Assembly: GCF_002265875.1 (NCBI RefSeq)
Contig: NZ_NPFA01000001.1
Span: forward strand, 270,873-334,872
DNA from: Marinococcus halophilus
GTDB lineage: Bacteria > Bacillota > Bacilli > Bacillales > Marinococcaceae
Length of the DNA: 64,000 bases
Direction: 5' to 3'
Shown: positions 51,221 through 59,165 of the stretch, piece by piece
Position numbering within the stretch: the stretch's first letter is position 1
Layout of the letters: each line of letters opens with the position of its first letter
Program-made: the position numbers and the translations under genes
Notes under the pieces: model-generated
Seen by the model: the letters and a program-made list of their open reading frames with translations, nothing else
Database searches by the model: none
Told to the model about the DNA's origin: nothing

Positions 51221-51976
51221 TCACCCGGTAAAGTGCCGCATCACCTCTGCGGATACGTCTGTCAGCGCCTCTTCATCGGCAATCACCGTTACGTTCGAAT
51301 GCTTTTTCAGCACGGAGGCTGGAAAGCCCTCATCCACTTCTCCCTCCAGCAGGCGGAGAAGTGCTTCTTTTTTGCGCCTGCCAAATACGAGCAGCAGAAT
51401 GGCACGGCTGTCTGTAATCGTTTCGATCCCCATGGTTACTGCCTGCTGCGGGACCTCTTCGATACTGTCAAAATACCTGGCGTTGGCTTCTCTCGTTGAC
51501 GGCTTCAATTGTACCACATGCGTCCGGCTCGAAAAGGAAGTACCGGGTTCGTTAAACCCAATATGGCCATTTTCGCCAAGGCCGAGAAGCTGCATGTCAA
51601 TGCCGCCGGTTTCCGCAATACGCTTTTCATACCGCGTGCATTCCTGCTCCAGGTCAGCTGCGCTGCCATCAGGCAGATGCACCTGCTCCGGCTTCAGCTG
51701 CAGCGGCTGAAAAACTTTGTGCTGCATGTACGTGTGGTAGCTCTGCGGATGGTCTTTTGGCATACCGGCATATTCATCGAGATTAAATGTAGTAATTCGG
51801 GAGAAATCTGCCTCCCCGTGATCGTAAATTTTTTTCAGCTGCTGATACGTACCCTCCGGGGTGCCGCCGGTGGCAAGACCGAGCACACTGTCCGGCTGTT
51901 CCTGTACTTTTTCCGCGACCATCTCTGCTGCCCGTATGCTCAGTGCTTCTCTGTCAGTAACAGGAATAAGCTTCAT
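51221..51976 (-). CDS. nagB: Glucosamine-6-phosphate deaminase
   Basis: 251 residues from the ATG at 51976, AAGGAGGAG upstream. The ATG overlaps the nagA stop by four bases. Active-site motifs are intact: GLATGGTPEGTY, FNLDEYAGM with the catalytic Asp, and LGLGENGHIGFNEPG with the His-Glu pair. It converts glucosamine 6-phosphate to fructose 6-phosphate plus ammonia. Length is that of the short Bacillus NagB without the long C-terminal extension. Confidence 0.96.
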   Translation of the reverse strand: MKLIPVTDREALSIRAAEMVAEKVQEQPDSVLGLATGGTPEGTYQQLKKIYDHGEADFSRITTFNLDEYAGMPKDHPQSYHTYMQHKVFQPLQLKPEQVHLPDGSAADLEQECTRYEKRIAETGGIDMQLLGLGENGHIGFNEPGTSFSSRTHVVQLKPSTREANARYFDSIEEVPQQAVTMGIETITDSRAILLLVFGRRKKEALLRLLEGEVDEGFPASVLKKHSNVTVIADEEALTDVSAEVMRHFTG

Positions 51977-53184
51977 GGCTGCACTCCTCCTTTCTGTTCG
52001 GCTGTAGCGGCGAGGCGCCCACGGCACCAGACTTTCTGCACATGCTCACTTTCATCCATCCAAACAATATCGGCATCCTTGCCGGCCTCGATGCTCCCTT
52101 TTCGCTCCGCAATCCCTATTTCATGCGCGGCGTTCAAGGAGGTCATACGCACTGCTTCTTCGCGGCTGCAGCCTGTGAACGCCTGGATGTTACGAAATCC
52201 TTTGTCCATGGCAAGCATGCTTCCGGCAATTGTTCCGTCCGGCAGATACGGCTTGTCTCCTGCCACCGTCACCTGCTGGCCGCCAAGATCGTACACCCCG
52301 TCCGGCAGGTTTTTGGCCCGCAGGGAATCGGTAATGACACAGAGCCGATTGGCCCCTGCCGCCTGATAGGCAAGCTGCACCATGTCCGGGTGGCTGTGCA
52401 CGCCGTCTGCGATAATTTCAACGGTAAGTGCGGGATTTAACAGAGCTGCCGCAGCGATGCCCGGCTCCCGGTGGTGCAGTCCGCTCATTCCATTGTACAA
52501 ATGGGTAACGTGGGAAAGTCCTTTTTTCACTGCTTCGTCTACGAGCGCTTTAGAGGCGTTGGAATGCGCAGCGGAGGCGGTTACACCGATACGCTGCAGG
52601 TGCGCCGTCAGCGCGAAGCCCGGATCATGCTCCGGAGCCAGCGAAACGATCCGGACCGCATTTCCCGAAGCCTGGCGCCATCGTTCAAACAAATCAACAG
52701 AAGCCTTGACTATAAACTCGGCCGGCTGCGCTCCAGCCTTGGAAGGCTCAAAAAATGGCCCTTCGACATGCGCTCCAGCAATTTCCGCCGTTCCGTTCTC
52801 CGGCGCCGCCGCCCGGTATTCAGCCATCTTCTCCAGCGCCCGTGTGATGTTTTCGCTCTTTTGGGTAATCGTAGTTGGAAGAAACGCAGTCGTGCCTTCA
52901 GCCGGCAGCACCCGGGCCATTGTCTCCAGCGCCTCCGCCGTGCCGTCCATCGCATCTGCCCCCTGGACACCGTGAATATGCATATCAATCATTCCCGGTA
53001 TAAAGAAGCCCCGGGAGCCGTCCACCATGACCGCCCGAAGGCGTATTTCTTCCGGCACGTTCTGCTTCAGGAGGTCCATGCTTCCTGTCCGGCGAATGGC
53101 CCCGCCGCGAATCCAGATAAACTGATTAGGCGACGTACGGTCCGCGTTTACAATTGTTGCTGAGTGTATAATAATATCTTCCAC
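51973..53184 (-). CDS. nagA: N-acetylglucosamine-6-phosphate deacetylase
   Basis: 403 residues, GTG start with AAGGAGGGG upstream. Amidohydrolase with FIPGMIDMHIHG at about 55, THLYNGM, DGVHSHPDMVQLAY, and CVITDSLRAKNLPDG near 285 with the catalytic Asp. The metal-ligand Glu of GAHVEGPFF is present. It removes the acetyl group from N-acetylglucosamine 6-phosphate. First gene of nagA-nagB-nagR. Its promoter carries a dre operator between -35 and -10. Confidence 0.95.
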   Translation of the reverse strand: MEDIIIHSATIVNADRTSPNQFIWIRGGAIRRTGSMDLLKQNVPEEIRLRAVMVDGSRGFFIPGMIDMHIHGVQGADAMDGTAEALETMARVLPAEGTTAFLPTTITQKSENITRALEKMAEYRAAAPENGTAEIAGAHVEGPFFEPSKAGAQPAEFIVKASVDLFERWRQASGNAVRIVSLAPEHDPGFALTAHLQRIGVTASAAHSNASKALVDEAVKKGLSHVTHLYNGMSGLHHREPGIAAAALLNPALTVEIIADGVHSHPDMVQLAYQAAGANRLCVITDSLRAKNLPDGVYDLGGQQVTVAGDKPYLPDGTIAGSMLAMDKGFRNIQAFTGCSREEAVRMTSLNAAHEIGIAERKGSIEAGKDADIVWMDESEHVQKVWCRGRLAATAEQKGGVQP

Positions 53185-53221
53185 TACGAGTCCCCTCCTT
53201 TTCTACATCGTACCAGTATAA

Positions 53222-53250
53222 AATATAGTTGTCTATACCAATATTGTTAA
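53222..53250 (-). promoter_or_regulatory. Promoter of nagA-nagB-nagR with dre operator in the spacer
   Basis: Minus strand: -35 TTAACA (53245-53250), 17-nt spacer, -10 TATATT (53222-53227). The spacer holds TTGGTATAGACAACTA, a NagR dre site (53224-53244 overall). Repressor and polymerase cannot bind together. Confidence 0.88.
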
Positions 53251-53271
53251 AAAAACAGGAGACCCCTCCTG
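53249..53271 (-). terminator. Intrinsic terminator after ghrB-like gene
   Basis: CAGGAG/CTCCTG stem with 4-nt loop and a T run that runs directly into the -35 of the nag operon. Confidence 0.8.
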
Positions 53272-53273
53272 CT

Positions 53274-54233
53274 TCACAGCTGGTCCTGAGGCTCCTTTCC
53301 ATCTAATACTTGAAGCACGTTTTCCGCTGCCCGCAACGACATATTGTTCTCATTTTCCTCGGTAAAAGAGCCGATATGCGGAAGCGTCACTACGTGTGGA
53401 AACTTCAACAGCGGATGACCGGAAGGAACCGGCTCCTCCGAAAATACATCTACCCCGGCATTCCATATCCAGCGCTCCTGGATCGCTTTCACGAGCGCCT
53501 CTTCATCTACTACGCCTCCCCGGGACCCGTTTATAAATACAGCAGAGGCTTTCATCCGGCGGAATGCTGCTTCGTCCATTAGATGATAGGTATCTTTCGT
53601 AAGCGGCGTCATCGTACAGACAAAATCCGATTGTTCAAGCAGCGGCTCAAGTTCCGTCCACGACGCTCCGTATTTATCCTCCGCTTCAGGTTTTCGTGAG
53701 CGGTTGTAATACAAAATGTTCATGTCAAAGCCAAAGCGGGCCCGCTTGGCGATTGCTTCCCCTATCCGCCCCATGCCGATAATACCAAGCGTCCGGTGAT
53801 GCACATCGACGCCGAAATAATCATCTGGAAGCGTGTTTTGCCACTTTCCGTCTTTCACGTAGCGGTCGGTTTCGGGAATGCGTCTCGCCGCCGCCAGCAG
53901 CAGCCCAAAAATCGCGTCTGCGGTCGTGTCGTTTAATACTTCCGGCGTATTGGAAGCATACACGCCCCGGGTGCTTAAAGCTTCCAGATCCAGATTGTCG
54001 TAGCCGACAGAAACGTTAGCAGCAATGCGGAGGCAGGGGGCCTGTTCCAGAAATGCTTCATCGACTTCATATTCCACACCGATAATGGCCGAGGCCCCAG
54101 CTACCGCTTCACGGAACTCCGGGTCCTCGAGTGTTTCACTTTGTTCGAAATAACGGACCTCGCACGTTTCTGCTAATTTTTCACGGGCCTCCCTGCTGAC
54201 CCGGTTGTAGGCTACAACTAATGGTTTACCCAT
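53274..54233 (-). CDS. D-2-hydroxyacid dehydrogenase (glyoxylate/hydroxypyruvate reductase type)
   Basis: 319 residues, RBS AAAGGAG. NAD-binding GMGRIG near residue 152, the catalytic Arg in NGSRGGVVDE, the Glu in FSEEP and the His in LPHIGS are all present. These enzymes reduce 2-oxoacids such as glyoxylate or hydroxypyruvate. A related gene at 54.8 kb has the same orientation, with only small genes between. Preferred substrate and cofactor are not evident. Confidence 0.92.
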   Translation of the reverse strand: MGKPLVVAYNRVSREAREKLAETCEVRYFEQSETLEDPEFREAVAGASAIIGVEYEVDEAFLEQAPCLRIAANVSVGYDNLDLEALSTRGVYASNTPEVLNDTTADAIFGLLLAAARRIPETDRYVKDGKWQNTLPDDYFGVDVHHRTLGIIGMGRIGEAIAKRARFGFDMNILYYNRSRKPEAEDKYGASWTELEPLLEQSDFVCTMTPLTKDTYHLMDEAAFRRMKASAVFINGSRGGVVDEEALVKAIQERWIWNAGVDVFSEEPVPSGHPLLKFPHVVTLPHIGSFTEENENNMSLRAAENVLQVLDGKEPQDQL

Positions 54234-54321
54234 ACTTAGTCTCCTTTCTTCTCATTTTCAGCGATTTTCACTGTTTGTTTGCTGATAGCTTCTCTATACG
54301 CTCATTTTCTTTAAAAACGAT

Positions 54322-54348
54322 GTTTTATCTTCGTTTTATCCTGGGAAT
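54322..54348 (+). promoter_or_regulatory. Candidate sigma-B promoter (39-residue gene)
   Basis: GTTTTA at 54322-54327, 15-nt spacer, GGGAAT at 54343-54348; 40 nt before the start codon. Spacer is one base longer than usual. Confidence 0.55.
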
Positions 54349-54388
54349 AGTCCTTGTACAATCATTATTAAAGGAAAGGGGCATTTTC

Positions 54389-54508
54389 ATGCTATTTATT
54401 GAAGCCCGCAAACGTATGCAGGAAGACGCAATTAAAAACGGAGAACAGCAGGTTAAAAAACCACAGCAGGCCTCCAAGCGGAAATTCCGCAAACAGAAAA
54501 GCAGCTGA
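54389..54508 (+). CDS. Small basic protein, 39 residues
   Basis: Start at 54389 with AAAGGAAAGGGG before it. Sequence MLFIEARKRMQEDAIKNGEQ then a Lys/Gln/Arg-rich tail (RKFRKQKSS at the end). No membrane helix, so a soluble, very basic peptide. I do not recognise the family. A sigma-B-like promoter and strong RBS support a real gene. It sits between the two dehydrogenase genes, on the opposite strand. Confidence 0.6.
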   Translation: MLFIEARKRMQEDAIKNGEQQVKKPQQASKRKFRKQKSS

Positions 54509-54521
54509 AGCTGAACTTCAT

Positions 54522-54547
54522 GATTACCACGTCCTTCAACAGGGTAT
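54522..54547 (+). promoter_or_regulatory. Candidate sigma-B promoter (30-residue gene)
   Basis: GATTAC at 54522-54527 (4 of 6 with GTTTAA), 14-nt spacer, GGGTAT at 54542-54547; 40 nt before the start codon. Confidence 0.5.
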
Positions 54548-54587
54548 CCGGTAAATAAGAACTTGAAGATGGAGGACGTTATCTACT

Positions 54588-54680
54588 ATGAGAAAACTAA
54601 TTAAAATGGCTGTCAAAGTTGGACCTTTTGTTTATCCCTATGTGAGAAAATGGTGGAGAAGCCGTAAACAAAAGCGCTGA
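54588..54680 (+). CDS. Small cationic protein, 30 residues
   Basis: ATG at 54588, stop at 54678-54680, RBS GGAGG 12 nt upstream. MRKLIKMAVKVGPFVYPYVR continues with KWWRSRKQKR, giving a hydrophobic middle between basic ends, about +10 net charge. The GP(x)3YP core and form fit a short membrane-surface peptide. Small Bacillus proteins of similar look exist, but I cannot name the family. Sigma-B-like promoter upstream and a terminator downstream. Confidence 0.6.
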   Translation: MRKLIKMAVKVGPFVYPYVRKWWRSRKQKR

Positions 54681-54718
54681 AATCACGGAGCGCTCATATA
54701 CACGCTGGAAAAAGACAG

Positions 54719-54746
54719 CCGTTCTCGTATGCAGAGGGCGGTTTTT
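54719..54746 (+). terminator. Intrinsic terminator after the small genes
   Basis: CCGTTCTC/GAGGGCGG stem (two G-U pairs), 7-nt loop, TTTTT. Confidence 0.65.
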
Positions 54747-54770
54747 CTTATGCCTAAAACCGCCTTTTCT

Positions 54771-55763
54771 TCATTTCTTAAACTGCTGCCGGCTGCCTTC
54801 ATTCCATACCTTTTTATTGACGAGCGCTTCGGGCTTTTCTCCCCGCAGAGCCTTTACGCACTGTGCGGCCGCCTCCATATACATTGCTTCCCGGGTTTCC
54901 GTGGTGCCAGTTCCGATATGGGGAAGCACCGTTACCTCCGGCATAGCAAGAAACGGATGATCTGCGGGCAGGGGTTCTTCTTCAAACACATCAAGTCCGG
55001 CCGCAAAAATCTCTTTTTCCTGAAGAGCCGTAATCAGTGCCTGCTCATCTACGACCGAGCCGCGTCCGCCGTTTAAAAAGACCGCTGTTGATTTCATTTT
55101 CCGGAAGGCCTCTGTTCCGAGCATATGCTTCGTCTGCTCTGTCAGCGGCAAAAGCACCATGACCACATCTGATGAAGCGAGAAGGTCGTCCAGCTGCTCA
55201 TACACAGCACCGGTTTCCCTTTCCGCTTCTTCATGCCTCGAGCGGTTGTAGTAGCTGACCTCCATCCGGAAGCCTTCCTTAGCCCGGCGTGCGATTTCTT
55301 TTCCTATACCGCCCATTCCAATAATGCCAAGCTTTTTATGATGTACGTTCAACCCGAACCATTCCTTCGGGGCATTCCGGTCCCATTGTCCGCTTTTGAC
55401 GAGCTCATGCATCTCCATCAGACGCCTCGAGGCGCCGATCATCAGGCCAAACATCGTGTCTGCCATCGTATCAACGACCGCAGCCGGAGTATTTGTGACC
55501 GTGATGCCCCGCTCTGTCAGCAGATCAAGGTCAAGGTTGTCCACTCCCGCGGAAGCATTGCTCACTACCCGGAGTCCGGGTGCATTATCCAGCAGTTCCC
55601 GCTCCACCGGAAGACCGGCTCCAATCAGCGCGTCCGCTTTCGGAAGCAGCTCCATGAATTTATCCCGTTCTTTATTCGGACGGACTACATGAATCTCTGC
55701 TTCCGCCTCCAGGTATTCCCGGACGTGCTCCGGGGGGTTCGTATAGGCAATAATGACAGACAT
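54771..55763 (-). CDS. D-2-hydroxyacid dehydrogenase, second copy
   Basis: 330 residues, RBS AAGGAG. GMGGIG for NAD binding, NGGRGSVVDE with the catalytic Arg, FEEEPLP with Glu and LPHIGTG with His. It is a paralogue of the enzyme at 53.3 kb but clearly diverged, with a longer C-terminal tail (WNEGSRQQFKK). Likely reduces a short 2-oxoacid. Both genes are single units, so they are not one operon. Confidence 0.92.
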   Translation of the reverse strand: MSVIIAYTNPPEHVREYLEAEAEIHVVRPNKERDKFMELLPKADALIGAGLPVERELLDNAPGLRVVSNASAGVDNLDLDLLTERGITVTNTPAAVVDTMADTMFGLMIGASRRLMEMHELVKSGQWDRNAPKEWFGLNVHHKKLGIIGMGGIGKEIARRAKEGFRMEVSYYNRSRHEEAERETGAVYEQLDDLLASSDVVMVLLPLTEQTKHMLGTEAFRKMKSTAVFLNGGRGSVVDEQALITALQEKEIFAAGLDVFEEEPLPADHPFLAMPEVTVLPHIGTGTTETREAMYMEAAAQCVKALRGEKPEALVNKKVWNEGSRQQFKK

Positions 55764-55805
55764 AAAGGCAAGCTCCTTTTATTCGTATTTTTAGATGAAT
55801 CATTT

Positions 55806-55831
55806 GTTTTACCACGTACCACGCCGGGAAT
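55806..55831 (+). promoter_or_regulatory. Sigma-B promoter of csbD
   Basis: GTTTTA at 55806-55811, 14-nt spacer, GGGAAT at 55826-55831; 37 nt before the start codon. CsbD is a classic general-stress protein, which supports the assignment. Confidence 0.82.
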
Positions 55832-55868
55832 ACCCCAGATAAGAATTCAACACAGGAGGTATTCATTT

Positions 55869-56036
55869 ATGGCGGATAAAAAAGGCCTCAGTGATAAAGT
55901 AAAAGGCGAAGCAAAAGACCAGGCAGGCAATGCAAAGGATGACCCAAAAATGCAGCGTGATGCCAAGAAAGACAAAGTAAAAGGTGAAGTGCAGAACAAA
56001 ACCGGCGACGCCAAACGGCAGGACGAGGAAAAATAA
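55869..56036 (+). CDS. csbD: CsbD-family general stress protein
   Basis: 55 residues, RBS AGGAGG. It has the duplicated KVKGE core of the family: LSDKVKGEAKDQAGNAKDD and KDKVKGEVQNKTGDAKRQD. Very hydrophilic, Lys/Asp/Glu-rich and without hydrophobic core, so probably disordered. In Bacillus subtilis csbD belongs to the sigma-B general stress regulon. The promoter here agrees with this. Single-gene unit with its own terminator. Confidence 0.93.
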   Translation: MADKKGLSDKVKGEAKDQAGNAKDDPKMQRDAKKDKVKGEVQNKTGDAKRQDEEK

Positions 56037-56047
56037 GCGCTACTTTC

Positions 56048-56084
56048 AAAGCCGGAATCTTGTGCATTCCGGCTTTTTATTTTT
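56048..56084 (+). terminator. Intrinsic terminator after csbD
   Basis: AAAGCCGGAAT/ATTCCGGCTTT stem followed by a T-rich tail. Confidence 0.85.
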
Positions 56085-56093
56085 ATGCTGCTT

Positions 56094-56873
56094 TTACGTC
56101 AGCCCGAGCTCCAACAGCATTTCTTTTACCGTGGCAGCAGTTCGCAGATAGGAAAGCGAAATATTTTGCGACGTAAAAGCCATGGAAAGCTCGGGTCTGA
56201 TGCCGGTTACAATCAGCTCTGAACCGAGCAGTCGGAGCAGGTGATGCAGATTCATAATCCCGTCGGCTACCTGCTCATCGTATTCATCCATTCCGGAAAG
56301 ATCGAGAATCAGTTTTTCGTAGTGGACACTTCCGTATGCTTCGGAAATTTTATGAGATATCATTTCGAACCGTTCGTATGATAAATCCCCGACGACCGGG
56401 AGCACAGATATTTTTTCTGTAATCGGCACAATTGGCGTAGATAGCCGGTGCACCTGATTTTCACTTTTGTTTAGATCGTCTTCGTATTTTTTCTGCCGGG
56501 TGATATCACGCTGGACACCAAGATAATAAAGGCGGTTTTCCAGATAAATAGGTTCGATATAAATTTCGTTCCAGAAGGGCGTGCCGTCCTTTTTAAAATT
56601 TTCGAGCTCCAGGACGTATTCTTCCCGGGCCGCCACCGCGCGCTTCATGTTTTCTATTGCCTGCTCATCTCTGTTTTCCCCCTGGAGAAACCGGCAGTTA
56701 TACCCTACGCTTTCTTCGTACGTATAGCCGGTCACATCAGTAAAGCCCCGGTTTACATAGACGATGGGGTTGTCATCCTTGTTGGGGTCTGTGATAACCA
56801 GCCCCACCTTTGAATGGTCGAGCGCTTTTAAAATTAACGAATCCGTCAAAATCTCATCGTTAAACTCATCCAT
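56094..56873 (-). CDS. ytvA: Blue-light photoreceptor with LOV (PAS) and STAS domains, YtvA type
   Basis: 259 residues, RBS AAAGGA at long spacing. The LOV domain (about 12-130) holds GYNCRFLQG with Cys60 as the flavin-adduct cysteine, and a terminal YLGVQRDIT strand. A linker helix (RQKKYEDDLNKSENQVHRL) leads to a STAS domain (about 150-259) with LILDLSGMDEYDE. This is the layout of YtvA, which binds FMN and feeds blue-light signals through the stressosome to sigma-B. Length and Cys position match. It is beside csbD and several sigma-B-like promoters. Confidence 0.95.
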   Translation of the reverse strand: MDEFNDEILTDSLILKALDHSKVGLVITDPNKDDNPIVYVNRGFTDVTGYTYEESVGYNCRFLQGENRDEQAIENMKRAVAAREEYVLELENFKKDGTPFWNEIYIEPIYLENRLYYLGVQRDITRQKKYEDDLNKSENQVHRLSTPIVPITEKISVLPVVGDLSYERFEMISHKISEAYGSVHYEKLILDLSGMDEYDEQVADGIMNLHHLLRLLGSELIVTGIRPELSMAFTSQNISLSYLRTAATVKEMLLELGLT

Positions 56874-57023
56874 GGCGCGTGCAATCCTTTCCTAATATGA
56901 ATAGTTGTTATGTACCTCGTTCTTTTTATTCCTTTTTCCCACTCTGCGGTAAACTTCCTATTTTTCTTTAACGGGTGTACTCATCTATTATAATAAAAAC
57001 ATCATTTAAAAGAAATTACTGTC

Positions 57024-57049
57024 GTTGTAAGTTTCAAAAAAACGGGTAT
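57024..57049 (+). promoter_or_regulatory. Candidate sigma-B promoter of the LhgO-like gene
   Basis: GTTGTA at 57024-57029 (4 of 6 with GTTTAA), 14-nt spacer, perfect GGGTAT at 57044-57049; 52 nt before the start codon. Confidence 0.5.
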
Positions 57050-57101
57050 GCTTTGCATAAGCAGTTTCTGCCAAAAAATTGTCGTTTAAAGGAGCATCGA
57101 T

Positions 57102-58286
57102 ATGTACGATTATGTCATCATCGGCGGCGGCATCCTTGGGCTCGCTACGGCCTACGCACTGCTCGAGGAAGAACCCGGCGCCGGGGTAGTCGTTTTAGAA
57201 AAAGAATCGCACCTGGCTTCGCACCAGACAGGCCGGAACAGCGGAGTGATTCATTCCGGCATCTATTATCAGCCCGGCAGCCTGAAGGCTGTTCTTACAG
57301 AGAAGGGGCGGAAGTCACTCACAGCTTTTTGCGATCAGCACGGGGTGGATTACACTATTTGCGGGAAGATTATCGCAGCCAGGGACGAAGATGAGCTGCT
57401 GCAGCTGCGCAGGCTCTACGAACGCGGCAGACAAAATGGCCTGCAGCCGCGCTACCTTTCGCTCGACGAGCTTGCAGAACGCGAACCTTATGTAAGCGCC
57501 CAGCATGCCCTGTTAGTGCCGGAAACCGGGATCGTCGACTACGCAGAGGTAGCCGATGCTCTCGCCAGGGAGATCCGCAGGCGCGGCGGCGATATATTAA
57601 TTGGCCAACAGGCTCAGCATATTCAGGAAGAAGCCCAGACTGTCAGCGTCACTACCAGGCATCAGACGTTCACCGGCCGGAAGTTTATTAACTGCGGCGG
57701 GCTTCACAGCGATAAAATCGCCCGGATAGCCGGCTATCATACAGACGTCCGTATCGTGCCTTTCCGCGGCGAATACTATACGCTTACTCCGGAGGCTGAA
57801 CATAAGGTCTCCTCGCTAATCTATCCGGTCCCGGACCCAGCTTTTCCATTTCTCGGCGTTCATTTCACACGGATGAGCCGGGGAGGCGTAGAGGCTGGTC
57901 CGAACGCGGTCTTAAGCTTCGGACGGGAAGGCTACGGAAAATTGGATATGAATCCGGCCGATGCCTGGGAGCATTTCCGCTCTCCCGGACTAATGAAACT
58001 GGCTTCCCGGTACTGGAGGAAAGGAGCGCAGGAATACGTACGTTCGTTTTCCAAGCAGGCGTTCACCAAAGAGCTGCAGCAGTTGATTCCTTCTCTTCTC
58101 CCGGAGGAGCTAATGGCTGGAGAACCAGGCATACGGGCGCAGGCAATCCAGGAAGACGGGACGCTTCTGGATGATTTCTTTTTCATTACAGGCAGCCGCA
58201 GCCTGCATGTATTAAACGCTCCATCTCCCGCAGCAACAGCTTCTCTTGAAATCGGTAAAACGATAGCCCAAAAAGTGAAAGGATGA
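57102..58286 (+). CDS. lhgO: L-2-hydroxyglutarate oxidase (LhgO family)
   Basis: 394 residues, RBS AAAGGAG. An FAD dinucleotide fold opens the protein (IIGGGILGLATAYAL at 6-20), then EKESHLASHQTGRNSGVIHS, a segment typical of LhgO/L2HGDH. The C-terminal part has the GPNAVLSFGREGY motif and GEPGIRAQAI. LhgO oxidises L-2-hydroxyglutarate to 2-oxoglutarate and hands electrons to the membrane quinone pool. A VOC gene follows eight bases later, likely in the same transcript. Confidence 0.92.
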   Translation: MYDYVIIGGGILGLATAYALLEEEPGAGVVVLEKESHLASHQTGRNSGVIHSGIYYQPGSLKAVLTEKGRKSLTAFCDQHGVDYTICGKIIAARDEDELLQLRRLYERGRQNGLQPRYLSLDELAEREPYVSAQHALLVPETGIVDYAEVADALAREIRRRGGDILIGQQAQHIQEEAQTVSVTTRHQTFTGRKFINCGGLHSDKIARIAGYHTDVRIVPFRGEYYTLTPEAEHKVSSLIYPVPDPAFPFLGVHFTRMSRGGVEAGPNAVLSFGREGYGKLDMNPADAWEHFRSPGLMKLASRYWRKGAQEYVRSFSKQAFTKELQQLIPSLLPEELMAGEPGIRAQAIQEDGTLLDDFFFITGSRSLHVLNAPSPAATASLEIGKTIAQKVKG

Positions 58287-58293
58287 CTTTCTG

Positions 58294-58656
58294 ATGACTT
58301 TATTTAATGGCATCGACCATGTGCAGCTTGCTGCGCCACCGGGTAGTGAAGAAAAAGCCCGGCATTTTTTCCACACCATTCTCGGTATGCCAGAAATACA
58401 AAAGCCTGACGATTTAGCCAGCCGCGGCGGCGTGTGGTTTGACTGCGGCGGACTTGAGGTTCATATCGGCGTAGAAGAGCCGTTTTCTCCGGCCTTAAAA
58501 GCGCATCCCGCGCTTCGCGTACATAGCCTTGAGCTGGCCAGAGAACGCCTCCAGGAGTTCAATTGGCCTGTAAAGCCTGAACAGCCGCTGAATGGAGCTG
58601 CGCGCTTTTATACAGAGGACCCGTTCGGCAACCGGATCGAGCTGATCGAGAGATAG
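58294..58656 (+). CDS. VOC-superfamily (glyoxalase-like) protein
   Basis: 120 residues, AAAGGA upstream, seven bases after the lhgO stop. GIDHVQLAAPPGSEEKARHF begins with the metal His; TEDPFGNRIELIE near the end holds the metal Glu. A GLEVHIGVEEPF strand resembles the glyoxalase/dioxygenase subset. Cotranscription with lhgO suggests metabolite repair or a related short-chain acid, but no substrate can be assigned. Confidence 0.88.
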   Translation: MTLFNGIDHVQLAAPPGSEEKARHFFHTILGMPEIQKPDDLASRGGVWFDCGGLEVHIGVEEPFSPALKAHPALRVHSLELARERLQEFNWPVKPEQPLNGAARFYTEDPFGNRIELIER

Positions 58657-58699
58657 AAGAACCCCCCAGCAGCGACTGCCGGGGGGGGGGGGGGGTTCT
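58657..58699 (+). terminator. Hairpin with a G15 homopolymer arm
   Basis: AGAACCCCCC pairs with part of the G15 run (58681-58695) and the following TTCT. The six-C to fifteen-G mismatch allows several registers. Only a short T stretch follows. Confidence 0.55.
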
Positions 58700-58709
58700 G
58701 ATATTCATT

Positions 58710-58892
58710 TTACAGGCTGAGCATTTTCACCGAATTCGGATGAAGTTCTTCCTTTAGCTGCTCATACATTGTAGTTGCGCACTCTTTTCCTTCTAAAATC
58801 AATTCTTCTTTCGCTTCACGGCCCTTATAATTCTTCAGCGAAATTTCATGGCCGTCCTGGTCCACTGCAATCAGCATGTATTTCTGTGTCAT
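58710..58892 (-). CDS. Small acidic protein, 60 residues, unknown
   Basis: Strong RBS (AAAGGGGGAG). Sequence opens MTQKYMLIAVDQDGHEISLK and closes HPNSVKMLSL; two short strands then a helix (REAKEELILEGKECATTMYEQ). No signal peptide or membrane helix. I do not recognise the family. Codon use is like its neighbours, and the RBS and lack of overlap support a real gene. Confidence 0.68.
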   Translation of the reverse strand: MTQKYMLIAVDQDGHEISLKNYKGREAKEELILEGKECATTMYEQLKEELHPNSVKMLSL

Positions 58893-58919
58893 GGCTGCTC
58901 CCCCTTTTTCTTTCCTTTC

Positions 58920-59033
58920 TTATTCAGCCGTGATGCCTTCGAGCTTCATTAGCATTAGTGCAGAGTCAATTGTTTTAAGATTTGATTGGCTGTCAAAAAT
59001 ACTATTTCCCCGCATACCTCCCGGTGTAAACAT
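58920..59033 (-). CDS. Possible 37-residue ORF
   Basis: ATG at 59033 to TAA at 58920-58922. Sequence MFTPGGMRGNSIFDSQSNLK continues to KLEGITAE and reads like a real helical peptide. However, no RBS is seen before the ATG. It fills a gap with no other gene. It could be the tail of a lost gene or chance. Confidence 0.25.
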   Translation of the reverse strand: MFTPGGMRGNSIFDSQSNLKTIDSALMLMKLEGITAE

Positions 59034-59165
59034 CAGCTGCTTGAGACTATCTTCTTACAACCCATGGTTTTCTTCAAGGCAGTTCCGGGTACATAGTCAT
59101 TAAGTAAATAGATATATACTGCTCTTATTCATGTTATTTATTATACGCCGAAGGAGTGAAATACG

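Noticed and set aside
55233..56036. 267-codon plus-strand frame ending with the CsbD sequence, considered as a fusion protein
   Set aside because: The upstream part is antisense to the dehydrogenase gene. The AGGAGG and sigma-B promoter directly before 55869 show that CsbD starts there.
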